Notes under the pieces: generated by a model | What the model saw: the letters and a program-made list of their open reading frames with translations, nothing else | Told to the model about the DNA's origin: nothing | The model's database searches: none | Shown: positions 41,193 to 50,281 of the stretch, piece by piece | How positions within the stretch are numbered: the first letter of the stretch is position 1 | Layout of the letters: each line of letters starts with the position of its first letter | Program-made: the position numbers and the translations under genes | Source: Mycobacterium sp. PO1 | GTDB lineage: Bacteria; Actinomycetota; Actinomycetes; Mycobacteriales; Mycobacteriaceae | Direction of reading: 5' to 3' | Assembly: GCF_017312405.1 (NCBI RefSeq) | Contig: NZ_BLTG01000074.1 | Location: forward strand, 59,344-123,343 | Length of the DNA stretch: 64,000 bases

Positions 41193-42314
41193 TCATTCCT
41201 TCCCGAGGTCGAGCAACCGGCGCGCGATGATGTTGCGCTGCACTTCGGCGGTACCGCCGTAGATGGTGGCGGCGCGCGAATACAGGAACTCGGTGCGCCA
41301 TTCGTCGTCGTCGAGCTCGATCGTGCCCGGTCGTAGGTCGCGCACAGTGTCGTAGAGCAGTTGCTCGGCACCGGCCAGCAAGACCTTGTCGACCGAGGTG
41401 TCGGGCCCCAGCTTCATGCCGTCGGCCAGTCGCTGCTGGGTGACCAGTGAGCGGCACCGCAGGGTGTGCAGCGCCAGGTAGACCTCGCCGAGCTCGGAGT
41501 CCACACTCTGACCCTGACCCTTGACATCCTCGATCAGCTCGTCGAATCGCGAGTACAGGTAGGCGATGCGCTGCCAGAAGCATGTCGAGCGTTCGTAGGG
41601 CAACAGATCCATGGCGAGCTGCCAGCCGTCTCCCGGATTGCCCAGCATCCTGTTCGCGTCGACGACGACGTCGTCGAAGTAGACCTCGCAGAATTCGTCG
41701 ACGCCGTGCATGGTGCGTAACGGGCGCACCGTGATGCCCGCGGTGTCGAGGTCGACGAAGAACGCCGTGATCGCCTGGTGATCGGGTGTGCCCGCGTCGC
41801 CGGTGCGGGTGAGCAGGACGCACCGGTGCGAGTACTGGGCGAAGCTCGTCCAGACCTTCTGCCCGTTGATGACCCACCTGCCGTCCTTCTCGACGGCTCG
41901 GGTGGTCAACGAGGCCAGGTCGCTACCCGAACCCGGCTCGGAAAAGCCCTGGCACCACTGTTCGTCGCCGCTCAGCAGGCGCGGCACCATCTCGGCGGCC
42001 AGCTCCGGTGAGGCGTAGTCGATCATCGTCGGTGCCAACACCTCGAGCATCGAATACGGTCCCGGCTCGGCCAGTCGGCGGCCGACGACCTCCTCGCCCA
42101 CGATGGCGCGCAACACCGCAGGCCCGCCGAGCCCTCCCGCATGCTCGGGCCAGCCGTAGCGGCTCCATCCGCCGTCGTAGAGCGCGCGTTGCACCCGGGC
42201 GAACTGCCGGAGGTGGCCCTCGAGGCTGTGGTCGTCGGGGGGAGTGAGGTCATTGTCACCGAGCCAGGCCTGCAGTGCGGCCCGGAATGCGGCGGGCTCG
42301 AACAGGTCCGTCAT
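41193..42314 (-). CDS. Acyl-CoA dehydrogenase, long subunit of second FadE pair
   Basis: A 373-residue acyl-CoA dehydrogenase. W-C-Q-G-F-S-E-P-G-S-G-S-D-L-A-S-L and Q-K-V-W-T-S-F are the FAD/substrate motifs; Y-G-G-T-A-E-V-Q-R-N-I-I-A is the C-terminal FAD contact. It is clearly similar to the long subunit at 4184-5272. It is ATGA-coupled to the upstream SnoaL-like gene. It would oxidise a bulky acyl-CoA with its short partner. Confidence 0.87.
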   Translation of the reverse strand: MTDLFEPAAFRAALQAWLGDNDLTPPDDHSLEGHLRQFARVQRALYDGGWSRYGWPEHAGGLGGPAVLRAIVGEEVVGRRLAEPGPYSMLEVLAPTMIDYASPELAAEMVPRLLSGDEQWCQGFSEPGSGSDLASLTTRAVEKDGRWVINGQKVWTSFAQYSHRCVLLTRTGDAGTPDHQAITAFFVDLDTAGITVRPLRTMHGVDEFCEVYFDDVVVDANRMLGNPGDGWQLAMDLLPYERSTCFWQRIAYLYSRFDELIEDVKGQGQSVDSELGEVYLALHTLRCRSLVTQQRLADGMKLGPDTSVDKVLLAGAEQLLYDTVRDLRPGTIELDDDEWRTEFLYSRAATIYGGTAEVQRNIIARRLLDLGKE

Positions 42315-42757
42315 CCTGCTTCGGGCCTTCCGATGGCGTGCGGACGACCCGAGTCGTGATCGCCGCTGCGGCGGATGAACGTCATCGCGCGGGTCTTCAA
42401 CCGCCAGCCGGCATCGGTGCGGACGTAGGTGTCGTTGTAATAGCCGATGCGCATGTCATGTTGGGAGTGCTCGATGAAACACAGCGGCTGGGTGCCGGTC
42501 GCGCTGTCCGGGTCCGCGGGGTCGAGTTCGACCAGTGACGTGCCGGTCATGAACAACCCTTTGGGCGCGGCCTCGACCAGTTCCGGGAAGCGCGCGAGCG
42601 TGTAGGTCGAGCCGAAGGCGCTGTAGGTCCCGTCCGGTGTGAACACCGACATCAGCCCATCGGTGTCACCCTGGGTGATCGTGACCGCGTATTTGGCGAG
42701 GAGCTGTTGGATCTCGACCAGGTCCGCGGTGCGTGAGGGGTCAGTTGGCACAGTCAT
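42311..42757 (-). CDS. SnoaL-like / nuclear transport factor 2 fold protein
   Basis: A 148-residue alpha+beta barrel protein. E-I-Q-Q-L-L-A-K-Y-A near the start, then T-Q-G-D-T-D-G-L-M-S-V-F-T-P-D-G-T-Y, is the standard opening of this fold. G-W-R-L-K-T-R-A-M-T-F-I ends it. Members are ring-hydroxylase small subunits, isomerases, dehydratases or hydrolases. Since a Rieske oxygenase alpha subunit lies 1.6 kb upstream in the same operon, it could be its beta partner, but spacing and short length make an isomerase or hydrolase equally likely. It overlaps the amidohydrolase gene by 17 bases. Confidence 0.78.
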   Translation of the reverse strand: MTVPTDPSRTADLVEIQQLLAKYAVTITQGDTDGLMSVFTPDGTYSAFGSTYTLARFPELVEAAPKGLFMTGTSLVELDPADPDSATGTQPLCFIEHSQHDMRIGYYNDTYVRTDAGWRLKTRAMTFIRRSGDHDSGRPHAIGRPEAG

Positions 42758-43991
42758 TCTTGAAGACCTTACCGCCCTTCATTACAAAAATGACATTCTG
42801 TGTAACGGTAATGTCCGACAGCGGGTCACCGGGAACCGCGATGATGTCGGCCAGGCATCCTTCGGCGAGGCGGCCGAGCTCGGGCTTGTCGATCAGGTCG
42901 GCGGCCACGATTGTCGCTGCGCGCAACACCGCCGCGGGCGGCATGCCCCACTCGACGAGGGTGAGGAGTTCGTCGGCATTCCTGCCGTGCGGGATGGCCG
43001 GCGCGTCGGTGCCGACAGCGATCTTGACCCCGGCTTCATACGCGGCTTTGATCGACGTCTCGGCTTTCGGAAACATCTCGGCGGCCTTGTCCTGCAGTAC
43101 TTTCGGCGCCTTGGAGACATCCATCGCCTGCGCCAGGCGCCTGGTCGTCACCAGGAAGCGGTCATGGTCGACCAGCATCTGGATCGCTTCGTCGTCCATC
43201 AGGAATCCGTGTTCGATGCAGTCGATGCCGCAGGCCACCGCATGTTTGACCGCTTCGGCGCCGTGGGTGTGCGCCGCCACCTTGAGTCCGCGGCGGTGCG
43301 CCTCGTCGACGATCACCCGCAGCTCTTCGTCCGAATAGTGCTGGGCGCCCGCCTCACCGGTCAGCGACATCACCCCGCCCGAGCAACACACCTTGATCAG
43401 CTGCGCGCCATGCTTGATCTGGTAACGCACCGCTTTGCGGATCTCGTCGACGCCGTTGGCGATGCCCTCTTCGACGGTCAACTCGAGCACTCCGGGCATG
43501 AACGCCGCGAACATCGTCGGGTCGAGATGCCCGCCTGTCGGCGTGATCGCATGCCCGGCCGGAATCACCCGCGGTCCGTCGATCCAGCCCGCGTCGATCG
43601 CCCTGCTCAGCGCGACGTCGAGCAGGTAGCCACCGGTCTTGACGAACAAGCCGAGATTTCGCACCGTGGTGAAACCCGCACGCAGGGTGCGTCGTGCGTT
43701 GCCGACCGCTCGCAGCACCCTGGTGGCCGGATCGTCCTGGACCTGGGACAGGCCGGGGTTCTCTCCCCGGCCGCCCATCAGCAGGTTGACCTCCATGTCC
43801 ATCAGCCCGGGCAGCAGAATCGCGTCACCCAGATCGAGAACATCCCCTTCGTCGGCGGAGCCGACAGGGCCAGCCTGAGCCGTGCCGCCGATACCCACGA
43901 TGCGGCCGTCGTCGACGGTGATGACACCGGGCCGGATGATCTCGCCGGCGTCGACGTCGAGCAGACCCGCGGCCTTGAGGGTCAAGCGCAC
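42741..43991 (-). CDS. Amidohydrolase (imidazolonepropionase-like) with altered HxH motif
   Basis: A 416-residue amidohydrolase. The usual P-G-x-x-D-x-H-x-H motif reads P-G-L-M-D-M-E-V-N: Glu67 and Asn69 replace both histidines. The other ligands seem kept: Lys200 (L-I-K-V-C-C-S), His241/His243 (A-A-H-T-H-G), His261 (I-E-H-G) and Asp329 (V-G-T-D-A-P). A mononuclear or shifted metal site is possible. The GTG start at 43991 shares one base with the previous stop (TAGTG). It is in an operon with a Rieske oxygenase. Confidence 0.8.
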   Translation of the reverse strand: MRLTLKAAGLLDVDAGEIIRPGVITVDDGRIVGIGGTAQAGPVGSADEGDVLDLGDAILLPGLMDMEVNLLMGGRGENPGLSQVQDDPATRVLRAVGNARRTLRAGFTTVRNLGLFVKTGGYLLDVALSRAIDAGWIDGPRVIPAGHAITPTGGHLDPTMFAAFMPGVLELTVEEGIANGVDEIRKAVRYQIKHGAQLIKVCCSGGVMSLTGEAGAQHYSDEELRVIVDEAHRRGLKVAAHTHGAEAVKHAVACGIDCIEHGFLMDDEAIQMLVDHDRFLVTTRRLAQAMDVSKAPKVLQDKAAEMFPKAETSIKAAYEAGVKIAVGTDAPAIPHGRNADELLTLVEWGMPPAAVLRAATIVAADLIDKPELGRLAEGCLADIIAVPGDPLSDITVTQNVIFVMKGGKVFKNDCAN

Positions 43992-44320
43992 TAGACCACC
44001 GGCTCCTTGACGAGCTGGATGTATGCCGCGCCGCTGTCGAGCACCCGCGGCTGCTTCCACACCTCCACCGGAAAGCTCACCATCACGATCGACTGTCCCA
44101 GATGGACGAGCGCCTTGGCATCGTCGGGCATGCCCTTGAGGGGAAAGCGCGCGTCGACGTAGACCATGATGTCCTCGAGGCGGGCCATGCCGGCATCGTA
44201 AAGCTCCTGCATCTCGTCCATCGACGAATTGAGCCGCTTCTGATAGCGCTCTTCCTCGGTGGGCAGGCACCAGTCGCTGAACCGCTCGAGATCGGCGAAT
44301 TCCTCTGGCAACTTAGGCAT
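43991..44320 (-). CDS. Small conserved-looking protein of unknown function
   Basis: A 109-residue protein I cannot assign. It is acidic, with no Cys pair, signal peptide or membrane span. The N-terminal half is helical and charged (L-P-T-E-E-E-R-Y-Q-K-R); the C-terminal half has hydrophobic strands (S-I-V-M-V-S-F-P-V-E-V-W). It overlaps the Rieske gene by 8 bases and the amidohydrolase gene by 1, so it is surely translated with them. It could be an accessory subunit of the oxygenase. Confidence 0.75.
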   Translation of the reverse strand: MPKLPEEFADLERFSDWCLPTEEERYQKRLNSSMDEMQELYDAGMARLEDIMVYVDARFPLKGMPDDAKALVHLGQSIVMVSFPVEVWKQPRVLDSGAAYIQLVKEPVV

Positions 44321-45656
44321 TTACTTCGTCCTTCGTCGTGGCTTTGTGGCCGGCAGCGGCGTGGTCGGCCGACGAACCGTTACCGTTGAGGCCCGCCTTG
44401 TACGCGTCCACGTACTTGTGGGCGGTGTGGTGCAGGTGGCGGAGCAGGACCTCCTGGTCGCACAGCGGGAAGTCGAGAACGGCGCGCGTGCCGATCTGGG
44501 TCTGGGTGGCCTCCAACGTATTGGCGTCCTGGAACGCGTACTCCTTGAATGTCACCGCGGCGAGTTCCTGGGAGAGGCGTTCACGCAGATTCTTCGGCGG
44601 CACGAAATACAGGTTGGCCTCGAAGATGTGGGTGTCCACCCCGGTGGGCCAGTAGTTGTAGGTCAGATACCAGCCCGGCACCCAGAACAGCAGCGTGAAG
44701 TTCGGGAAGAACTCGAACGAGTCCTGGCCCCAGGTCTTGTGGCGGCCCGGGTTGATCGCCGGCGGCAGCTCGTCGGGCAGGATTCCCTTGATCGCGGGCC
44801 GGTCCCACGGCCCGAACAGGCCGCTGTGCAGGATCCGCTCGATGGGCTTGACCATGTTCAGATCCTTCGGCGGGCTCATCCCGCCCCACGACGAGATCAT
44901 CGAGTGGTCACCCTTGATGTCGTAATGCAGTGCCTCGAAGCCGAATTTGGCCAGCTTCTCGGCTTCCGCCTTCTCGGCCTGCTTCATGTGCAGGATCGGC
45001 GCGTGGTAGAACTCGACGAACGCGTCGATGAACAGCTTCCAGTTCGATTTGACCTCGGCGCGATAGCTGTAGTGCTCGGTCATCTCGTGGAAGGGATAGC
45101 CTTTCAGGCCCTGGCCGAACTCGCCCAGATACTCCTCCAGCGAGACCGCGTCGTCATCGAAGTTGACGAAGATGAACCCCTCCCACACCTCGCACCGCAC
45201 CGGCTTGAGCGGGTACTCGGCCTTGTCGACGTCGAAGAACTCCTGCTCCTGCTGGATGAACGTCAGGTTGCCCTGCAGGTCGTAGCGCCAGGCGTGGTAC
45301 TTGCACACGAACTGGCGGCAGCTCCCGGACACCTCTTCGCCGGGGTAGTCGTTCCAGACCAGCTTGTTGCCACGGTGGCGGCACAGGTTGTAGAACGCGC
45401 GGATCTGCTCACCGTCGTTGACGATGATGATCGACGTGCCCGGGCCGACCGAGGGCAGCTCGCGGGTGATGTAGCGGCCCTTCTTGGGGATCAGCTCGAC
45501 CCGGCCCATCTGAAGCCAGGTCTTGCGGAAAATGGCCTGCTGCTCCAGCTTCCACTGTTCCGGGTCGATGGAGTCCTCGTAGTTGACCGGGCCCGTGCCG
45601 AGCTCGGGCCAATTCTCGGTCCAGCTGCCGACATCCGGCTTCTTGAAAAATGCCAC
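44313..45656 (-). CDS. Rieske non-haem iron ring-hydroxylating oxygenase, alpha subunit
   Basis: A 447-residue oxygenase. The Rieske ligands are C92-x-H94 (C-R-H-R-G) and C118-x2-H121 (C-K-Y-H), with an unusually long spacing. The mononuclear iron site is seen in N-W-K-L-F-I-D-A-F-V-E-F-Y-H-A-P-I-L-H. It hydroxylates a ring or alicyclic carbon with O2. No reductase or ferredoxin gene is adjacent. A [2Fe-2S] ferredoxin is at 1517-1885. GTG at 45656 follows AGGAGAGG. The tail of about 25 residues is low complexity. Confidence 0.88.
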   Translation of the reverse strand: MAFFKKPDVGSWTENWPELGTGPVNYEDSIDPEQWKLEQQAIFRKTWLQMGRVELIPKKGRYITRELPSVGPGTSIIIVNDGEQIRAFYNLCRHRGNKLVWNDYPGEEVSGSCRQFVCKYHAWRYDLQGNLTFIQQEQEFFDVDKAEYPLKPVRCEVWEGFIFVNFDDDAVSLEEYLGEFGQGLKGYPFHEMTEHYSYRAEVKSNWKLFIDAFVEFYHAPILHMKQAEKAEAEKLAKFGFEALHYDIKGDHSMISSWGGMSPPKDLNMVKPIERILHSGLFGPWDRPAIKGILPDELPPAINPGRHKTWGQDSFEFFPNFTLLFWVPGWYLTYNYWPTGVDTHIFEANLYFVPPKNLRERLSQELAAVTFKEYAFQDANTLEATQTQIGTRAVLDFPLCDQEVLLRHLHHTAHKYVDAYKAGLNGNGSSADHAAAGHKATTKDEVNA

Positions 45657-45662
45657 GGGTGT

Positions 45663-46193
45663 CTACCTCTCCTGATCGGGCTCTACGCCGAAGGTGTTGA
45701 TCGCCATGGCCAGCGAGCCATAGCAGCCGATTGTGAAGACCAGATCCATCAGCTGGCGTTCGTCGAGATGGGCGGACAGCGTCGTCCAGGTCGTGTCGGA
45801 GACGTTCGTGTCTCGCTGCAGTTCGTCGACGGCCGCGATGATCGCGGCGTCGAGCTCGTTCGGTGCCTCACCGCGCTCGATTCCGGCGATCACCTCGTCG
45901 GTGAGTCCGGCGTTGCGGGCCATGGCGACATGGTGGCGCCACTCGTACTCGCACTTCGTCACGTGCGCGACGCGCAGGACGGCCAGCTCGCGCAGCCGCT
46001 CGGGCAGCGTCGAGCCGTAAAGCAGGTGGAAGTTGAACCGCAGGAAGCCGCGCGCCAGCTTCGGGTGACGCATCAGCGTCGCGACCAGATTCCCGGTCGA
46101 CTCGGGGTTGCGGCGATCAGCGGGCATCAGGCCGGACAGTGCCTGGTCAACGGTGTCGTCCCACTGATCCGCAGGCAATGGAGCCACTCGCAC
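45663..46193 (-). CDS. Carboxymuconolactone decarboxylase-like protein
   Basis: A 176-residue AhpD-fold protein. L-R-E-L-A-V-L-R-V-A-H-V-T-K-C-E-Y-E-W-R-H-H is the family core. Only one Cys is present, so it is not a CxxC peroxidase. Members decarboxylate lactones or act as small hydrolases. GTG at 46193 has GAGGAG 7 bases upstream. Operator copy E lies 22 bases before the start, making this the first gene of a seven-gene operon down to 40387. Confidence 0.85.
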   Translation of the reverse strand: MRVAPLPADQWDDTVDQALSGLMPADRRNPESTGNLVATLMRHPKLARGFLRFNFHLLYGSTLPERLRELAVLRVAHVTKCEYEWRHHVAMARNAGLTDEVIAGIERGEAPNELDAAIIAAVDELQRDTNVSDTTWTTLSAHLDERQLMDLVFTIGCYGSLAMAINTFGVEPDQER

Positions 46194-46214
46194 CGCCGTA
46201 CTCCTCTCGCTCAC

Positions 46215-46229
46215 GAGAATCAGATTCTC
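46215..46229. promoter_or_regulatory. Palindromic operator, copy E
   Basis: GAGAATCAGATTCTC, both arms perfect. It lies 22 bases from the start of the carboxymuconolactone-decarboxylase-like gene, which leads the Rieske operon. The 258-base divergent region also holds weaker, imperfect elements near 46360-46400. Confidence 0.72.
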
Positions 46230-46451
46230 ATATTCGACCAACAGGTTTTCATTTTTCGGTCGGAACGTCAACGGTGCCGGGTGGGAACGGCGCCGGCGAC
46301 GTCTCCGTCGGAGGCGCGACGTGCCAGCCAGATAGCTCCAGAACCGTCTTCGGACGTTGATTCTCGCCTGTGGAGAAGATAGTTTCCTCAGTAGGAGAAC
46401 AGCGCGGTCGTTAGTCTGCGCCCGGGTCGCGCAGACGGGAGGAGCTTCGCC

Positions 46452-47747
46452 ATGCACAGGGACGACATGATTCTGATCAGCGTCGACGATCACATCGTCG
46501 AACCGCCGGACATGTTCAAGAACCACCTGCCGAAGAAGTACCTGGATGAGGCGCCGCGGTTGGTGCACAACGAGGACGGTTCCGACACGTGGCAGTTCCG
46601 CGACGTGGTGATCCCCAACGTGGCGCTCAACGCCGTCGCGGGCCGGCCCAAGGAGGAGTACGGCCTGGAGCCGCAGGGGCTCGACGAGATCCGCCCCGGC
46701 TGTTGGCAGGTCGACGAGCGGGTCAAGGACATGAATGCCGGCGGCATCCTCGGCTCGATGTGCTTTCCGTCGTTCCCGGGTTTCGCCGGTCGGCTGTTCG
46801 CCACCGAGGATCCGGAGTTCAGCCTGGCGCTGGTGCAGGCCTACAACGACTGGCACGTCGAGGAGTGGTGCGGGGCGTATCCGGCGCGGTTCATCCCGAT
46901 GACGCTGCCGGTGATCTGGGACCCGGTCGCGTGTGCCGCCGAGATCCGGCGCAACGCCGAACGGGGTGTGCATTCGCTGACCTTCTCGGAGAATCCCTCG
47001 GCCATGGGCTATCCCAGCTTCCACGACTTCGACTACTGGAAGCCGATGTGGGACGCGTTGGTTGACACCGACACCGTGCTCAACGTGCACATCGGGTCCT
47101 CGGGCCGGTTGGCGATCACCGCTCCGGACGCGCCGATGGACGTCATGATCACGCTGCAGCCGATGAACATCGTCCAGGCCGCCGCCGACCTGTTGTGGTC
47201 CAAGCCCATCAAGGCCTATCCCGACCTGAAGATCGCATTGTCCGAAGGCGGCACCGGGTGGATCCCGTACTTCCTTGAGCGTGTGGACCGTACGTATGAG
47301 ATGCACTCGACCTGGACCGGGCAGGACTTCGGGGGCAAGCTGCCCAGCGAGGTGTTCCGGGATCACTTCCTGACCTGTTTCATCGCCGATCCGGTTGGCG
47401 TGTCCACCCGCCATTCCATCGGCATCGACAACATCTGCTGGGAAGCCGACTACCCGCACAGCGACTCGATGTGGCCGGGCGCGCCCGAGCAACTCGACGA
47501 GGTGTTCACCACCAACAACGTGCCTGACGACGAGATCAACAGGATGACCTTCGAGAACGCCATGCGCTGGTATCACTGGGACCCGTTCAGCCACATCGCC
47601 CGCGAGCAAGCCACCGTGGGCGCGCTGCGCAAAGCGGCCGAAGGGCACGACGTGTCGATCCAGGCGTTGTCTCATCGGGAGAAGACCGGCGCCTCTTTCG
47701 CTGACTTCGCGGCCAGCGCCAAAGAACTGACCGGCAACAAGGATTGA
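46452..47747 (+). CDS. Amidohydrolase-2 family metal-dependent hydrolase/decarboxylase
   Basis: A 431-residue ACMSD-like protein. S-V-D-D-H-I-V-E-P-P is the N-terminal metal motif, N-V-H-I-G-S-S-G the central histidine, and W-E-A-D-Y-P-H-S-D the C-terminal Asp/His. Similar actinobacterial proteins decarboxylate or hydrolyse cyclic acids. ATG is preceded by GGAGG. It leads a + strand operon of FadE, CoA-transferase, crotonase, thiolase and FadE. It is related to the amidohydrolase at 24052-25260 but only distantly. Confidence 0.84.
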   Translation: MHRDDMILISVDDHIVEPPDMFKNHLPKKYLDEAPRLVHNEDGSDTWQFRDVVIPNVALNAVAGRPKEEYGLEPQGLDEIRPGCWQVDERVKDMNAGGILGSMCFPSFPGFAGRLFATEDPEFSLALVQAYNDWHVEEWCGAYPARFIPMTLPVIWDPVACAAEIRRNAERGVHSLTFSENPSAMGYPSFHDFDYWKPMWDALVDTDTVLNVHIGSSGRLAITAPDAPMDVMITLQPMNIVQAAADLLWSKPIKAYPDLKIALSEGGTGWIPYFLERVDRTYEMHSTWTGQDFGGKLPSEVFRDHFLTCFIADPVGVSTRHSIGIDNICWEADYPHSDSMWPGAPEQLDEVFTTNNVPDDEINRMTFENAMRWYHWDPFSHIAREQATVGALRKAAEGHDVSIQALSHREKTGASFADFAASAKELTGNKD

Positions 47748-47781
47748 CGCGCTGAGCGCAGAGCGAAAAGAGGAGACGACG

Positions 47782-48960
47782 ATGCCGGAAGGCATGAGTT
47801 TCGAGTTGACCGAGGATCAGCAGTTGATCCGCAAATCCGTGGCCGAGTTGGCGGGCAAGTTCGACGACCACTACTGGATGCAGAAGGATCAGGACCACGA
47901 GTTCCCGCAGGAGTTCTACGACGCCATCGCCGGCGGCGGGTGGCTCGGCATGACCATCCCCGAGCAGTACGGTGGCCATGGGCTGGGCATCACCGAGGCC
48001 ACCCTGCTGCTCGAGGAGGTCGCCCGTTCAGGTGGGGCGATGAACGCCGCGAGCGCGATCCACCTCTCGATCTTCGGCATGCAGCCCGTCGTCAAGCACG
48101 GATCCGACGAACTCAAGGCCCGCACGCTGCCCCGCATCGTCGACGGCGACCTGCACGTGTGCTTCGGCGTCACCGAACCCGGCGCCGGGCTGGACACCAG
48201 CCGCATCACCACCTCGGCCAAGCGGGAAGGGGATCACTACCGGGTCAACGGCCGCAAGGTCTGGATCTCCAAAGCGGTCGAATCCGAGAAGATCCTGCTG
48301 CTCACCCGGACCACACCGTATGACCAGGTCACCAAGAAGACCGACGGCATGACGCTGTTCCTGACCGACATCGACCGCGATCACGTCGACGTCCGCCCGA
48401 TCAACAAGATGGGCCGCAACGCGGTGAGCTCCAACGAGGTCTTCATCGACGACCTGATGGTGCCCGTCGAGGACCGGGTCGGCGAGGAAGGCCAGGGGTT
48501 CAAGTACATCCTGGACGGGCTGAACCCGGAACGCATGCTCATCGCCGCCGAGGCGCTGGGCATCGGCCGGGTGGCGCTGGAGAAGGCCGTCAAGTACGGC
48601 AACGAGCGGCACGTGTTCAACCGCCCCATCGGGATGAACCAGGGATTGCAGTTCCCCCTGGCCGACTCGCTGGCCCGCCTGGATGCCGCCGAACTCGTGC
48701 TGCGCAAGGCGACCTGGCTCTACGACAACGGAAAACCGTGCGGACGCGAGGCCAACACCGCCAAATATCTTTGCGCCGAAGCAGGTTTCGGGGCGGCCGA
48801 CCGTGCGTTGCAGTTGCACGGCGGCATGGGCTACTCCGAGGAGTACCACGTGTCGCGCTACTTCCGGGAATCACGGTTGATGAAGATCGCGCCGGTGAGT
48901 CAGGAGATGGTGCTGAATTTCCTGGGCGAGCACGTGCTCGGCCTGCCCCGAAGCTACTGA
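47782..48960 (+). CDS. Acyl-CoA dehydrogenase
   Basis: A full-length (392-residue) homomeric-type acyl-CoA dehydrogenase. G-V-T-E-P-G-A-G-L-D-T-S and R-K-V-W-I-S-K-A are the FAD/substrate segments. The catalytic base is expected in L-H-G-G-M-G-Y-S-E-E-Y. It starts 34 bases after the amidohydrolase stop with an AGGAG site. Downstream crotonase and thiolase genes suggest it opens a complete beta-oxidation turn. Confidence 0.88.
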   Translation: MPEGMSFELTEDQQLIRKSVAELAGKFDDHYWMQKDQDHEFPQEFYDAIAGGGWLGMTIPEQYGGHGLGITEATLLLEEVARSGGAMNAASAIHLSIFGMQPVVKHGSDELKARTLPRIVDGDLHVCFGVTEPGAGLDTSRITTSAKREGDHYRVNGRKVWISKAVESEKILLLTRTTPYDQVTKKTDGMTLFLTDIDRDHVDVRPINKMGRNAVSSNEVFIDDLMVPVEDRVGEEGQGFKYILDGLNPERMLIAAEALGIGRVALEKAVKYGNERHVFNRPIGMNQGLQFPLADSLARLDAAELVLRKATWLYDNGKPCGREANTAKYLCAEAGFGAADRALQLHGGMGYSEEYHVSRYFRESRLMKIAPVSQEMVLNFLGEHVLGLPRSY

Positions 48961-49045
48961 AGTGGGTGACGTGGCGTCCGCCGCGGCGTGCTACCCCACC
49001 GGGCAAATGCGGCCGGTCGACGGCGGAATGGTTATGTAGTCATTC

Positions 49046-50281
49046 ATGACAGTCTCGGAAAGAGATGAGCGGCCTACCGGACCGTTGTCCGGAATCACCG
49101 TGGTGACGCTGGAACAAGCCGTGTCGGCTCCGATGTGCACTCGCGTGCTGTCGGATTTCGGGGCACGGGTGATCAAGGTCGAGAACCCCAAGGGCGGTGA
49201 CTTCGCCCGCCACTACGACGACGTCGTGCTGGGCCCCGGCGGGCTCGCCGCGCACTTCGTGTGGTGCAACCGCAACAAGGAGTCGGTCGCGATCGACCTG
49301 AAGTCCGCCGAGGGTCTTGAGTTGTTGCACCGGCTGCTCGATGGTGCGGACGTGCTGGTGTCCAACCTCGCGCCGGGATCGACCGGACGCCTGGGCATCA
49401 CCGCGGCCGACTTGGCCGAACGGCATCCCGGGGTGATCGCCGTCGAGATCGACGGCTACGGGCCGGGCGGGCCACTGTCGCACAAACGTGCGTATGACCT
49501 GCTGATCCAGGCCGAGTCGGGCACCTGCGCGGTGACCGGGCAGGCCGGCGCGCCCGCCAAACCCGGCCCGCCGGTGGCCGATGTGTCCTCCGGTTTGTAC
49601 TCCGCCCTGTCCATCCTGGCGCTGCTGTATGCCCGGGACACCGGCCGCCGCCCCGGTGGCGGCGGCGTCGCGGTCAGCCTGTTCGACACGATGATGGACG
49701 TGATGGGCTATCAGCTGACCTACACCCAACACTCCGGCGTCGACCAGCAACCTCTGGGAATGAGTTCTCCCGCGGTCGCCCCGTACGGCTCGTATGCCAC
49801 CGCAGATGACCAGATCGTGGTTCTCGGCACCACCAACGACAACGAGTGGCAGCGGCTGGCCCGAGAAATATTGCAGCGCAACGATTTGGCCGACGATCCG
49901 CGCTTTCGCGCCAACTCCGGGCGGGTCGTCCACCGAGCCGAACTCGACGAAGCCATCGGCGCCTGGTGCGGCCGGCACGACCTCGCCGAGATCCAGCGCA
50001 CCGCTGATGCCGCGGGGATCGGGAACTCGCGATACAACGTGCCCAGTGAGGTGGTGGCTCATCCCCAGCTCACCGCCCGCGACCGGTGGCGCGAGGTCCA
50101 GACTTCCCGCGGCCCGATCCAGGCGCTGCTGCCGCCTCCCGTGATCGACGGCTTCGAACCTCCGATGGGTCCGGTTCCGGCGCTCGGGCAGCACACCGAC
50201 GCCGTGCTCACCGAATTCGGAGTCGCGCCTGCCGAGCTCGAGTCGCTGCGGGAACGCGGTGTGATCGGGACGCCCCGATGA
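49046..50281 (+). CDS. CaiB/BaiF family CoA-transferase
   Basis: A 411-residue family III CoA-transferase. L-S-G-I-T-V-V-T-L-E-Q-A-V-S-A-P and D-F-G-A-R-V-I-K-V-E-N-P open it; C-N-R-N-K-E-S is the CoA-binding part; A-V-S-L-F-D-T-M has the catalytic Asp. It starts 85 bases after the FadE gene and is ATGA-coupled to the crotonase. It is the third CoA-transferase gene of the window, so acids are probably activated by CoA exchange in several places. Confidence 0.88.
   Translation: MTVSERDERPTGPLSGITVVTLEQAVSAPMCTRVLSDFGARVIKVENPKGGDFARHYDDVVLGPGGLAAHFVWCNRNKESVAIDLKSAEGLELLHRLLDGADVLVSNLAPGSTGRLGITAADLAERHPGVIAVEIDGYGPGGPLSHKRAYDLLIQAESGTCAVTGQAGAPAKPGPPVADVSSGLYSALSILALLYARDTGRRPGGGGVAVSLFDTMMDVMGYQLTYTQHSGVDQQPLGMSSPAVAPYGSYATADDQIVVLGTTNDNEWQRLAREILQRNDLADDPRFRANSGRVVHRAELDEAIGAWCGRHDLAEIQRTADAAGIGNSRYNVPSEVVAHPQLTARDRWREVQTSRGPIQALLPPPVIDGFEPPMGPVPALGQHTDAVLTEFGVAPAELESLRERGVIGTPR

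Noticed and set aside
46360..46400. Possible seventh operator copy upstream of the amidohydrolase (GGAGAAGATAGTTTCCTC and GGAGAAC)
   Set aside because: Only one arm fits and the spacing is off by a base; too weak to count with the six perfect sites.
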